NCBI GenBank assembly: GCA_963806495.1
Contig: CAWDYA010000006.1
Span: 186,001-250,000 of the forward strand
Length of the DNA: 64,000 nucleotides
Source of the DNA: CAWDYA01 sp963806495
GTDB taxonomy: Bacteria > Acidobacteriota > Polarisedimenticolia > JACPZX01 > DASXTC01
Direction: 5' to 3'
Numbering within the stretch: the first letter of the stretch is position 1; the number at the start of each line of letters is the position of its first letter. Shown here piece by piece: positions 56,285 through 64,000 of the stretch. A program made the translations under genes and the position numbers. The notes under the pieces are model-generated. The model had not been told where the DNA came from. It made no database searches and saw only the letters and a program-made list of their open reading frames with translations.

Positions 56285-57451
56285 TCAGAGCCGCTCTTCC
56301 GGCTCGAACAGGCGTCGGTACTCGTCCATCGCGTACCGGTCGGTCATCCCGGCGATGTAGTCGCACAGGACGCGCCGCTCCCCTTCCTCGGGGATTCGCT
56401 GGCGATGTTCTTCGGGCAGCATGTTCGGGTTGTTGCCGTACGCCTCGAACAGCGCGATGAGTACGCGCCGCGCCTTGTCCTTCATCCTCTCGATGTGGTG
56501 GTGGCGGTACAGGTGCTGGTGGAGAAACCGCTTCAGGTCGGCGTTCCGCGCTCCCACGGGCTCGGACAGCCCCATCAACGGCCTCGGCTGGCGTCGCACC
56601 TCCTCCACCGAGGCCACCCCGCTTGACTCGATCGCCGCGAGCGAGTTGTCCACCAGGTCCGTGACGAGCGTGTTGATCATCGACCGCAACGCCACGGTCA
56701 CCTGCTGGCGGGGCGCGGCGGCCGGGTAGCGCGCCACGGCCCCCTCGTACGCCTCCCCCCACAGGGGAATGTTCTCCGCGAGGAACCGCGGGTCGAGCAG
56801 GCCCGACTCCACGCCGTCGTCGATGTCGTGATGGTGATACGCGATCTCGTCGGCGATGTCGATCATCTGCGCCTCGAGGGGCGGCAGTTCCTCCGGGTGA
56901 TACTCCGCGTACTCGGGCGCGAGCTCGGGGTCGCACGAGCCGGAGTGCTTGGCGATCCCCTCGCGTGTCTCGTACGTGAGGTTGAGCCCGCGGAACTCGG
57001 GGTACCGATCCTCGAGATGCTCGACGATCCGCAGCGACTGCCGGTTGTGATTGAACCCGCCGTGCTCGTGCATCAGCCAGTGGAGGACCTCTTCACCCAG
57101 GTGCCCGAACGGCGTGTGACCCAGGTCGTGCGACAGCGAGAGCGCCTCCGCGAGCGTCGCGTTGAGGCTGAGCGCCGACGCGACGGTGCGCGCCACCTGC
57201 GACACTTCGATGCTGTGCGTCAGCCGCGTCCGGAAATGGTCTCCCTCGTGGTTGACGAACACCTGTGTCTTGTATTCGAGGCGCCTGAAGGCGCGCGAGT
57301 GGATGATCCGGTCCCGGTCCCGCTGGAAGGGGGATCGGAACGGGTGCTCCCGCTCCGGGTGGCGGCGTCCTCGGCTGTCGGACGCCCTCATCGCGTAGGG
57401 AGCCAGGCGTGTGTCCTCGCCCGACGACGGGTCTGCCTTCATGGCGGACAT
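56285..57451 (-). CDS. dgt: dGTP triphosphohydrolase (dGTPase)
   Basis: 388 residues from ATG 57451 (57442 alternative). HD-domain motifs: TRLTHSIEVSQVARTVA, LSHDLGHTPFGHLGEEVL (HD pair) and MIDIADEIAYHHHDIDDG. The N-terminal HSRAFRRLEYKTQVF and GDHFRTR are typical of deoxyguanosine triphosphohydrolases. It hydrolyses dGTP to deoxyguanosine and triphosphate. A longer upstream extension is low-complexity and not conserved in character. Confidence 0.92.
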   Translation of the reverse strand: MSAMKADPSSGEDTRLAPYAMRASDSRGRRHPEREHPFRSPFQRDRDRIIHSRAFRRLEYKTQVFVNHEGDHFRTRLTHSIEVSQVARTVASALSLNATLAEALSLSHDLGHTPFGHLGEEVLHWLMHEHGGFNHNRQSLRIVEHLEDRYPEFRGLNLTYETREGIAKHSGSCDPELAPEYAEYHPEELPPLEAQMIDIADEIAYHHHDIDDGVESGLLDPRFLAENIPLWGEAYEGAVARYPAAAPRQQVTVALRSMINTLVTDLVDNSLAAIESSGVASVEEVRRQPRPLMGLSEPVGARNADLKRFLHQHLYRHHHIERMKDKARRVLIALFEAYGNNPNMLPEEHRQRIPEEGERRVLCDYIAGMTDRYAMDEYRRLFEPEERL

Positions 57452-57518
57452 GCCGTTCAGCCTAACCGATCGCCTGTGCGCTTTCAATCGGCCGCGGCAC
57501 GGCCGGGGCGGCCTCCGG

Positions 57519-57524
57519 TACAAT
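57519..57524 (+). promoter_or_regulatory. -10 element TACAAT, 6 nt before ATG (leaderless promoter)
   Basis: TACAAT stands 6 nt before ATG 57531 of the Nudix gene, the shortest of the set. Confidence 0.5.
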
Positions 57525-57530
57525 GTCCCG

Positions 57531-57944
57531 ATGAAGGAACCCGGGCCGATCCTGATCGTCGTCGCCGCGGTGGTCGTGCGCGACGGACGCGTGCTGCTCA
57601 CCCGCCGCAGCGCGGGCACCCATCTCGAGGGGTACTGGGAGCTGCCCGGGGGCAAGGTCGAGCCGGGCGAAAGCCCGCCGGCGGCGCTCGAACGCGAGCT
57701 GGCCGAGGAGCTCGGCACCGGGGCGACGATCGGCGCGCCGTTCGCCTTCAACTACCACGAGTACCCGGCCCCCCGGGTGCTCCTGCTGGCGTACGCGGCG
57801 TCGTTGCACGACGATCCGCGACCGATCGGCTGCGCCGAGCTGGCCTGGTTCGACGGGCCCGGCGTCCGCTCGCTGCGAACACCGGATGCCGACGTCCCGA
57901 TCTTCGCGCAGCTCCTCCCGCGGCTCGGCCGGGACGCGCCCTGA
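57531..57944 (+). CDS. Nudix hydrolase, MutT-like
   Basis: 137 residues. The Nudix box is complete: GKVEPGESPPAALERELAEE followed by LG. The N-terminal strand AAVVVRDGRVLLTRR and the following LEGYWELPGG are typical of MutT (8-oxo-dGTP pyrophosphatase). It may clean the nucleotide pool. The divergent neighbour is dGTPase, also a nucleotide-pool enzyme. Transcript probably leaderless. Confidence 0.9.
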   Translation: MKEPGPILIVVAAVVVRDGRVLLTRRSAGTHLEGYWELPGGKVEPGESPPAALERELAEELGTGATIGAPFAFNYHEYPAPRVLLLAYAASLHDDPRPIGCAELAWFDGPGVRSLRTPDADVPIFAQLLPRLGRDAP

Positions 57945-57954
57945 CCCGCGCCCC

Positions 57955-58431
57955 CTACGTCGCGAGAAGATGCAGCGTCAGTGTGAGGAAACCGAGCAGC
58001 AGGATGCCAACGTTGATCCTCATCGACTGCGCGTGGAGCCGGCGGAAGTAGCGACGCTCGAGATTGGACGGGTCGGTGGGATCCTTGCGATGCGTCTTCA
58101 GACGTGCGAGCTCGATGCGGGGTGACAGGACGCGCCACGAGTAGAGTGTGAGCGCCAGCATCGCCGAGGCGAGGATCGCCTCCAGCCCGCGTCTCGCGTG
58201 CGGCTCGGGCGCCAGCAACGCGCCGAGAGCCAGCGAGGCCACCAGCACGCCGCCGCACATCGCCCCGAGGCGGTGATAGCCGGGGAAGATCGCGCGGGTA
58301 GCGCGTCCCCCGTCCTCAGGCCCGAGCCGCGAGAACAACGCCGGCGCCGCGACGAAAATCATGAAGACCATGCTGCCGAGCCAGATGGCGAGGGCCAGGT
58401 GGGAAAGGAACCCGAGGAGCGAGCCGATCAC
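57955..58431 (-). CDS. DUF4149/TMEM205-like membrane protein
   Basis: 158 residues from GTG 58431, overlapping the upstream stop (GTGA). Four membrane spans, beginning FLSHLALAIWLGSMVFMIFV. The charged loop RLKTHRKDPTDPSNLERRYFRRLH before the last span is characteristic of the family. Function unknown. Confidence 0.8.
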   Translation of the reverse strand: MIGSLLGFLSHLALAIWLGSMVFMIFVAAPALFSRLGPEDGGRATRAIFPGYHRLGAMCGGVLVASLALGALLAPEPHARRGLEAILASAMLALTLYSWRVLSPRIELARLKTHRKDPTDPSNLERRYFRRLHAQSMRINVGILLLGFLTLTLHLLAT

Positions 58432-58799
58432 AGGCCGTCTCCGCCGCCCGGCGTCCCTCCACCGATGACCGGCAGATGCCGCCGGCCGTCGTCCTCTTCG
58501 TCCTCCCGCTCCACGGCGAGGATCGCCTCCTCTGTCCGGTCGAGCGCCTCCTGCAGGCACCGGGCCTGATCGGGGTCGGGGTCGCGCCTGAGGCCGGCGA
58601 TCGCCACCTTGCGCATCTGATCGAGCACGAGCGGGTCGCCCGACTCCTCCCAGGCGATCGCGTACGCGCGGTGCAGCTCGATGTAGGTCGGGACATGCGC
58701 CGGTTCGAGATCCAGTGAGGCGAGGAAGCACCGGATTCCCTCGGCCAGATCTCCCTCGGCGATGAATCTCCGCCCCGACTCGAAGTCGAAGTTCCCCAT
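58428..58799 (-). CDS. Small TPR-like protein, unknown function
   Basis: 123 residues. Two TPR-like helical pairs (EGDLAEGIRCFLASLDLEP, VPTYIELHRAYAIAWEES) and an acidic tail (EREDEEDDGRRH). No signal peptide. A TAAGAT 9 nt before the ATG may be its promoter. Coupled by overlap with the DUF4149 gene. Confidence 0.65.
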   Translation of the reverse strand: MGNFDFESGRRFIAEGDLAEGIRCFLASLDLEPAHVPTYIELHRAYAIAWEESGDPLVLDQMRKVAIAGLRRDPDPDQARCLQEALDRTEEAILAVEREDEEDDGRRHLPVIGGGTPGGGDGL

Positions 58800-58808
58800 G
58801 ACGATGCG

Positions 58809-58814
58809 ATCTTA
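58809..58814 (-). promoter_or_regulatory. -10-like element TAAGAT, 9 nt before ATG
   Basis: TAAGAT on the minus strand is 9 nt from ATG 58799. With the TATAAC at 58855-58860 it forms a divergent pair of short-leader or leaderless promoters. Confidence 0.35.
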
Positions 58815-58854
58815 TCACAGCGGATCCGGAGGCCGCCCCGCGCCGGGTGTGTGC

Positions 58855-58860
58855 TATAAC
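58855..58860 (+). promoter_or_regulatory. -10 element TATAAC, 7 nt before ATG (leaderless promoter)
   Basis: TATAAC stands 7 nt before ATG 58868 of the SirB1-type gene; no ribosome-binding site is present. Confidence 0.55.
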
Positions 58861-58867
58861 TAGCAGC

Positions 58868-59707
58868 ATGGTGGATCTGACGCCCCGAGAGGAATTCCTG
58901 CAGCTTCTCACCCGACCCGAAGCGGAGATCGACCTCGCGCTCGGCGCGCTGCTGATCGCCAAGGAAGAGTACCCGGACATCGACACCGGTCTCTACCTCG
59001 CCCGGCTGGACGCCCTCGCCGCGCGCGCGCACGGCGCCGTCGAGAGGGCGGGAGGCAACCCCTTCGCGGTCATCGACGCCCTCAATGTCTTCCTCTTCGA
59101 GGAGCAGGGGTTCCGCGGCAACATGGAGAACTATTTCGATCCGCGCAACTCCTATCTGAACGAGGTGCTGGATCGACGGCGCGGGATCCCGATCACCCTG
59201 TCTCTCGTGTACCTGGAGGTCGGCCGCCGGCTGGGGCTGTCGCTCGAAGGCGTCGGGTTCCCCGGCCACTTTCTGGTCAGACACACGGGCAACGACCGTG
59301 AGATCCTGATCGACCCGTTCCACGAAGGAGAGATCCTGGTACCGGACGATTGCCGCCGGCGCCTCGAGGAGGTCGTGGGCCGGAGCATCCCTCTCGAGCC
59401 GCGCTTCCTCGAGGGGGTCGGCACGCGGCAGATCCTGATCCGCATGCTCAACAACCTGAAGCGGATCCACATCGAGCGCGAGGACGACGAGCGGGCGCTC
59501 TCGGTGATCGATCGGCTGCTCGTTCTCGACCCGGAGGATCCGGAGAACCTGCGCGACCGTGGCACGGCCCACCTCAGGCTGAGCCACTTCGGCAGCGCCT
59601 CGCAGGATCTCGAAGCCTACCTTCGCCTCGCCCCCGAGGCACGGGACACGCCATCGGTGCTCGCGCAGCTCAAGGCTCTGCGGCGTCTGACGGCGATGCT
59701 CAACTGA
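58868..59707 (+). CDS. SirB1-type transglutaminase-fold/TPR protein
   Basis: 279 residues. The N-terminal part (PREEFLQLLTRPEAEIDLALGALLIA) and NSYLNEVLDRRRGIPITLSL match the SirB1/YchA family. GFPGHFLVRH and LIDPFHEGEIL hold the residues of the transglutaminase-like fold; the catalytic Cys is absent. Residues about 185-275 are TPR-like (DERALSVIDRLLVLDPEDPENL, RLSHFGSASQDLEAYLRLAPE). Function unknown; the family is broadly conserved in Gram-negative bacteria. The next gene starts 10 bp downstream. Confidence 0.88.
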   Translation: MVDLTPREEFLQLLTRPEAEIDLALGALLIAKEEYPDIDTGLYLARLDALAARAHGAVERAGGNPFAVIDALNVFLFEEQGFRGNMENYFDPRNSYLNEVLDRRRGIPITLSLVYLEVGRRLGLSLEGVGFPGHFLVRHTGNDREILIDPFHEGEILVPDDCRRRLEEVVGRSIPLEPRFLEGVGTRQILIRMLNNLKRIHIEREDDERALSVIDRLLVLDPEDPENLRDRGTAHLRLSHFGSASQDLEAYLRLAPEARDTPSVLAQLKALRRLTAMLN

Positions 59708-59717
59708 GGGAGAGCCG

Positions 59718-60305
59718 GTGCAGATCGACCCGTCCACTCTCTCCCGGCGCGAAAGCTATCACCTGCTCATCTCGGCCATCGTGCCGCGACCGATCGCCTT
59801 CGTCACCACGATGGACGCCTCAGGCTCCACCAACGCCGCGCCCTTCTCCTACTTCACCGGGGTGGGATCGTCGCCTCCCTCGCTGCTCATCTGCTCCGGG
59901 AGGCGGCGCGGGGGCACCAAGGACACGCAGCGGATCATCACAAAGACCGGTGAGTTCGTCGTCAACGTCGTCGTCGAGAAGATCATGGACGGCGTGATCA
60001 TCGGCGGAACCGACCACCCCCCAGGCGTCTCCGAAATCGATCTGGCGGGGCTGGCGGCGGCGCCCGGTGTCAAGGTGAAGGCGCCGAGGCTGCTCGATTC
60101 GCCCGTCAACATGGAGTGCCGCCTCACCCGGATCGTCGAGGTGGCGGGTTCGGCCATCATCGTCGGCGAGGTCGTGTGGGTGCACGTGCGGGACGATCTG
60201 GTCGAGAACGGCGTGATCCACCCTCAGCGGCTGCGTCCGATCGCGCGTCTCGGCGGGGATATGTACGCCCATCTCGGCGACATCTTCGAACGCCGGAGGG
60301 ACTGA
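59718..60305 (+). CDS. Flavin reductase-like FMN-binding split-barrel protein
   Basis: 195 residues from GTG 59718 with a GGGAG site. Motifs: ISAIVPRPIAFVTTMDASGSTNAAPFSYF, the FMN-binding start of flavin reductase-like proteins (here broken by the 20-residue limit into ISAIVPRPIAF and SGSTNAAPFSYF), and GEFVVNVV, GEVVWVHV later. It binds FMN and probably reduces it or a substrate with NAD(P)H. Tail-to-tail with the ketosynthase gene, 15 bp apart. Confidence 0.85.
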   Translation: MQIDPSTLSRRESYHLLISAIVPRPIAFVTTMDASGSTNAAPFSYFTGVGSSPPSLLICSGRRRGGTKDTQRIITKTGEFVVNVVVEKIMDGVIIGGTDHPPGVSEIDLAGLAAAPGVKVKAPRLLDSPVNMECRLTRIVEVAGSAIIVGEVVWVHVRDDLVENGVIHPQRLRPIARLGGDMYAHLGDIFERRRD

Positions 60306-60320
60306 GGACCGGACGGAGAC

Positions 60321-61934
60321 TCAGTCCCACCTTCTGCTGATGACGCAGGCGTTTACGCCTCCCACCCCCATGTTGATCTTGCCCATGGAGCGGCCCGCGA
60401 ACGGGACCGCTTCGTCGAAGACGAAGTTTCCGTGCAGGCCGGCCACCGACGCGTTGAGCTCCTCGCGCTTCAGCACCGTGGGGTAGAGCACGCCCTCCAT
60501 CGCTCCGAGGTGCTGGGCCGTCAGCTCCCAGGCCCCCCCGACCGACATCCCGTGGCCGAAGGATCCCTTGCGCGCCGTCATCGGCACCGTGGGGGGGAGC
60601 AGTTCCCGGGCCGTCGCCACCTCGAGCCAGTCGCCCGGCGTGGCCGTGGCGTGCAGATCCCATGCGTCCAGATCCTTCGCCTCGATCCCGGCGTCCTCGA
60701 GCGCCTTCTGCATCGAGATGAGCGGACCGTGACGCGTGGGGGTGATGATGTGGTGAGCGTCGGACGACAGACCCACCCCGGCGATCTCGAGACCGACCGG
60801 CTCGTATCCCCGCTCGCGCATCCAGGCGGCGTCGCCGACGATCCAGACGGTGCTGCCGCCCGCGACGTGCGTCCCCTTGAGGCCGTCGAGAGGCTTGCTC
60901 GGACGACCGTCCGCCGAGAGGACATTGGCCCGGTAGAACGCCCCCACGAGGAGCGGATGCGGAGGCGGGTCGGTCATCCCCACCACCACCGCCTTCGCCT
61001 CCCCCGAACGGATCGCGTCGGCCGCCAGCTTGAGCGCGATGCCGAAGGAGGAGCAGGCGCCCACCGGCGCGAAGGTGGGTCCCTGGATTCCGCCCAGCAT
61101 GCTGATCTGCGCCGCAGCGGAATTGTGGATGTTCCAGATCAGGTTCGGATGGACCGATGACCAGGGCTCGGGCGGACAGCCGTACCGGGAGTTGAGCCTC
61201 CTGATCTCGGTGAGCTTCCGCTTGATGACCTTCTCCTTGGCGCCCTCCACATCCCCGAGGATCGGCTCCGACTGGATCCGCCGCGCCTCCTCGAGGTACG
61301 CCCCGAGCGCCTCCGAGCGGCTGCACCAGTAGCGCTCCCAGGTCTCCGTGGCCTCCTCGCGCGCCGTTTCCTCCTCGAACCGATCCGGCTCGGGCGGGAT
61401 CTCCCTCTCCGCGCGCAGCCGCTCCCGATGGGGGCCGTCCGCAGCGAGCCAGGCGGCGTGCTCCCGGCAGCGCGCCGGGTCACCCCAGAACCTGTCCCAC
61501 CGCCGCTGCGCCTTGTAGTACGCGATACTCACCTCGTACATCGTCGGCAGATCACCCACGCCGGTGCCGACGTAGACATGGGCGGCCTGCCCGAGATCCT
61601 GCAGCGTCTTCTCCAGGCCGGGGTTCTGTCCGAGCGCCTGGATGAAGGCCCCCACGGCATACCGCACGGTGTCCGAGGTGTGCTTGAGGAGCTGGCTGTA
61701 ACGCGCCGGCTTGAACCGGGCCTCGATCCAGGGCCGGTATGCCGCGATGTCGAATCGCGGAACGCCGACGAGGAAGTTGCTCGGGCCGAACCCGTCGAAC
61801 GGCTCCATCCATGTCTCGCTGGACTGGAGGTTGTCGCGGAACTCCTCGATGTCTGCGGAACGAGGCGCGACGACACCCCAACCGAAGATCCCGATACGCG
61901 GTCTGCCCGATTTGTCATTGACTGCTCTTGCCAA
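60321..61934 (-). CDS. Beta-ketoacyl synthase family protein with a large insertion
   Basis: 537 residues from TTG 61934, which follows GGAGGTGA at good spacing. Catalytic residues of the thiolase fold: Cys294 in PVGACSSFG, one His in DLHATATPGDW and one in KGSFGHGMSVGG. FabF-type enzymes are about 410 residues with Cys near 163. Here about 115 charged residues (about 140-255) are inserted ahead of the Cys. The C-terminus NMGVGGVNACVIS is normal. It may condense an acyl-CoA or ACP substrate; no ACP or partner gene is nearby. A TAGAAT at 61956-61961 precedes it. Confidence 0.82.
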   Translation of the reverse strand: MARAVNDKSGRPRIGIFGWGVVAPRSADIEEFRDNLQSSETWMEPFDGFGPSNFLVGVPRFDIAAYRPWIEARFKPARYSQLLKHTSDTVRYAVGAFIQALGQNPGLEKTLQDLGQAAHVYVGTGVGDLPTMYEVSIAYYKAQRRWDRFWGDPARCREHAAWLAADGPHRERLRAEREIPPEPDRFEEETAREEATETWERYWCSRSEALGAYLEEARRIQSEPILGDVEGAKEKVIKRKLTEIRRLNSRYGCPPEPWSSVHPNLIWNIHNSAAAQISMLGGIQGPTFAPVGACSSFGIALKLAADAIRSGEAKAVVVGMTDPPPHPLLVGAFYRANVLSADGRPSKPLDGLKGTHVAGGSTVWIVGDAAWMRERGYEPVGLEIAGVGLSSDAHHIITPTRHGPLISMQKALEDAGIEAKDLDAWDLHATATPGDWLEVATARELLPPTVPMTARKGSFGHGMSVGGAWELTAQHLGAMEGVLYPTVLKREELNASVAGLHGNFVFDEAVPFAGRSMGKINMGVGGVNACVISRRWD

Positions 61935-61955
61935 GGGTCGTCACCTCCGGGCCTC

Positions 61956-61961
61956 ATTCTA
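61956..61961 (-). promoter_or_regulatory. -10-like element TAGAAT for the ketosynthase gene
   Basis: TAGAAT on the minus strand, 21 nt before the TTG at 61934, leaving room for the GGAGGTGA ribosome-binding site. Confidence 0.45.
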
Positions 61962-62037
61962 ACGCGTCGGGGCTGCGGCCGTCCGCCGGAATACGCGACG
62001 GCGGAATATCCTTCATACGCCCCATGATGCGCTGTTG

Positions 62038-62043
62038 TATGAT
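62038..62043 (+). promoter_or_regulatory. -10-like element TATGAT for the subtilase gene
   Basis: TATGAT lies 26 nt before ATG 62070; a CGAGGGGG ribosome-binding site fits between them. Confidence 0.4.
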
Positions 62044-62069
62044 GGATCAGCATTCACGAGGGGGACTGC

Positions 62070-64000
62070 ATGCCGCCTTTCGCGAAAGTGGCTCTCACTG
62101 TCGCGGCCTTGCTCGTCGCCCTGGCGCCACAGGCTCCCGGCCCGCGCGCGGCCGAGTCCGACCCGGTATCCGCTCCCGCGGCCCGGCCCCGCCGTGTCCC
62201 CGTCTCCCTCTTCGCGACCGCTGCACGGGCGAAGGACCCCCGCTTCGACGGTGTTCTCGGCGAGCTGCTCGACACGGTGAGTGATCCCGTCTTCGAGGCC
62301 GCTCTGTCGGCAGGCGGCCTGCTTCCCGCCGCGCTGCTGCCTGCATCGATCGCGTCCTCGGTCGAGGCGGGCGTGCTGAGGATCGACGGTGACGGGGCGG
62401 TGCAGGTGCTGCTGCACACAGGCTCCCGGACCGGGCGCGCCTCCCGATTCGCCGATCCCGATGCCCTGGCGGCGGGTTTGTCCTCTCTGGGCGCGCGCGT
62501 TGAGCTCACGGACCCCCGGCGCCGGGATCGTCCAGGCCCGGGTCCCCCTCGCGACGCTCGAGCGCGTCGCCGCACTGCCCGGCGTCCGGTATGTGTCGTC
62601 GCCCCGGCTCGCCGTGGCCGACACCGGTGGGACGGTCACGGAGGGGGACGCGATCCTCGGCGCCGACCGTGTGCGTGATCTGTACGGCGTCGACGGAAAG
62701 GGCATCCGGGTGGGAGTGATATCGGACGGGATCTACGGGCTGTCCACGGCAATGCTGCAGGGAGAGCTTCCGCAGACCAGCTTCTTCCACACGGGCACGA
62801 AGCTGACGGCAACCACGGGCGGCGTGACCGCCGTGTCGTACCGCGCCGACCGGGATCTCGAAGCGGGCCTCGGCTCGGGCCGCGGGTCCGAAGGGGTGGC
62901 GATGCTGGAAATCATCCACGATCTCGCGCCGGCGGCACGGCTCTACTTCGCCAACTTCTCCACCGAGCTCGAGTTCGATGCCGCCGTGGATTTCATGGCC
63001 GACAACGTCGACATCCTCGTGGATGACATCTCCTTCTTCGGCGGGCCCTACGACGGCGAGAGCCTTGTCTCCGCACATGCGGCGGCCGCGCTCGAGGACC
63101 CCGACCGGCCGCTGCGCGCCTTCTTCACCTCCGCGGGAAACCGCGCGCAGGATCACTACGAGGAGTCGTACGAAGCCTCGACGGTCGACGGCCTCGCCTC
63201 CACCGGGTCGCCGGGCCGGTTCCATCAATTCCGCCGGACATCGAAGACATCCGACGGTCTGGGCCTCAGCGCGAGCGCCTCGAACATGATCTTCCTCTTC
63301 CACAATCAGAGCGCCACCCTGGTGCTGACGTGGGACGACCCCCAGGGAACCTCGACAAACGACTACGACATGTATCTGTTTCGCAACGCCACGGGCCAGC
63401 TCGTGGCGGCCGGTGCCGGCGCGCAGACCGGGACGCAGGATCCCGTCGAGACGATCGTCTTCTCCAATCCGGGCGACCCGGGTCTGTTCGAGCTCCGCGT
63501 GCAGAACTACCGGGACGAGGCCGCGCCGCGCGACCTGGAGATCTTCGTCATCGAGCGGCCGTTCCGGACGATATTCCCCAACGGCGGCACCCTGGCCTTC
63601 AACACCATCGAGGGGAGCATCCCGATGATGGCCGATGCGAAAGGCGGGGTCATCTCGGTCGGGGCGATCAGCGCCTCGGACCCGGGCCAGGACGACCTGG
63701 AGCCCTACTCGAGCCGCGGGCCGACCAACGACGGACGTCTCAAGCCGGAGATCGCCTCCATCGACGGCGTTTCGGTGAGCGGTGCGGGCGGCTTCCCGAC
63801 CACTTTCTCGGGCACGTCCGCCGCGGCGCCGCACGCCGCCGGCATCGCGGCGCTGCTGCTGCAGATGGCGCCGTGCCTCGCGGGGCAGCCGTCGGACGTC
63901 GACGCCGCGGGCGAGCGCAAGGCGCTTCACGAAGCGATCACGACCCTGGCTGTGGATCTCGGGCCCCCCGGCCCGGATCAGGCCTCGGGCCACGGGCGCG
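62070..64000 (+). CDS. Secreted subtilisin-like (S8) peptidase, frameshifted, cut by right edge
   Basis: ATG 62070 opens a signal peptide (about residues 1-28). A propeptide-like region follows to about residue 190. One extra C near 62515 (GACCCCCGG) breaks the frame; the next frame continues through LPGVRYVSSPRLAVADTG to the window end. Catalytic Asp lies in IRVGVISDGIYG and Ser in FSGTSAAAPHAAGIAALLL. The usual His motif is replaced by GRGSEGVAMLEIIHDLAP, where a Glu stands in the His position, as in some S8/S53-like groups. A beta domain is inserted before the Ser. The C-terminus lies outside the window. It is an exported protease or protease-fold protein. Confidence 0.8.

Noticed and set aside
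57452..57751. Longer N-terminus for the dGTPase
   Set aside because: The extension is low-complexity, overlaps the Nudix gene in antisense, and has no family character.

Overview
The window is GC-rich bacterial DNA, densely coded on both strands. Lipoproteins, an AmpG-like permease, outer-surface and secreted proteins and multihaem cytochromes point to a diderm. The mix of a CRTAC1/UnbV-type FG-GAP protein, DUF4097 and DUF6600/FecR proteins, choice-of-anchor-D domains, a PFOR plus dihydroorotate-dehydrogenase-like pair and a bacterial topoisomerase VI suggests Acidobacteriota or a neighbouring GC-rich phylum. That placement is inference; no rRNA gene is present to test it. No tRNA, CRISPR array or prophage was seen. 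One insertion-sequence transposase is cut by the left edge.

Layout. 1-770: partial DDE transposase (minus). 1093-5421: DUF4097 protein, small Cys-rich membrane protein, M19 dipeptidase lipoprotein, coiled-coil protein and a protein of unknown function. 5465-14787: AmpG-like permease, ABC exporter pair, Ala/Pro-rich protein with a 2Fe-2S ferredoxin, YfhL-type ferredoxin, AhpD-like protein, GT39-like glycosyltransferase, transglutaminase and a degenerate J-domain protein. 14793-19436: topoisomerase VI A and B, rarA and a 6S RNA candidate with its own promoter and terminator. 19468-25430: SH3-type secreted protein, the housekeeping set def-fmt-rsmB, and a FecR/DUF6600 protein. 25443-29805: formate-tetrahydrofolate ligase, SLC13 transporter, PAS-LuxR regulator. 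29940-34842: coupled operon of membrane multihaem cytochrome, CRTAC1-like protein and TPR lipoprotein. 34937-42761: tryptophanase, pyruvate:ferredoxin oxidoreductase, a DHOD-like flavoprotein, a hemerythrin-like protein and an atypical radical SAM protein. 42848-49715: secreted proteins, HEAT-repeat protein, degenerate malate-dehydrogenase-like protein. 49720-56283: acyl-CoA catabolism (MDR dehydrogenase, dienoyl-CoA hydratase-like protein, enoyl-CoA hydratase, aldehyde dehydrogenase, 3-hydroxyacyl-CoA dehydrogenase, amidohydrolase). 56285-64000: dGTPase, Nudix, DUF4149, SirB1-type protein, flavin reductase, an unusual ketosynthase and a subtilase running off the right edge.

Together the metabolic genes fit an organism that degrades amino acids and acyl-CoAs with low-potential ferredoxin chemistry: tryptophanase yields pyruvate, PFOR oxidises it, the ferredoxins carry the electrons, and formate-tetrahydrofolate ligase feeds one-carbon units.

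Two features cut across the window. First, many genes carry a -10-like hexamer only 6-9 nt before the start codon, which suggests leaderless transcripts; at 13314-13332 two divergent genes share one such element. Second, about fourteen apparent single-base indels interrupt ten otherwise conserved genes, mostly as insertions. This looks more like sequence error than gene decay, so coordinates of those genes are given across the break.
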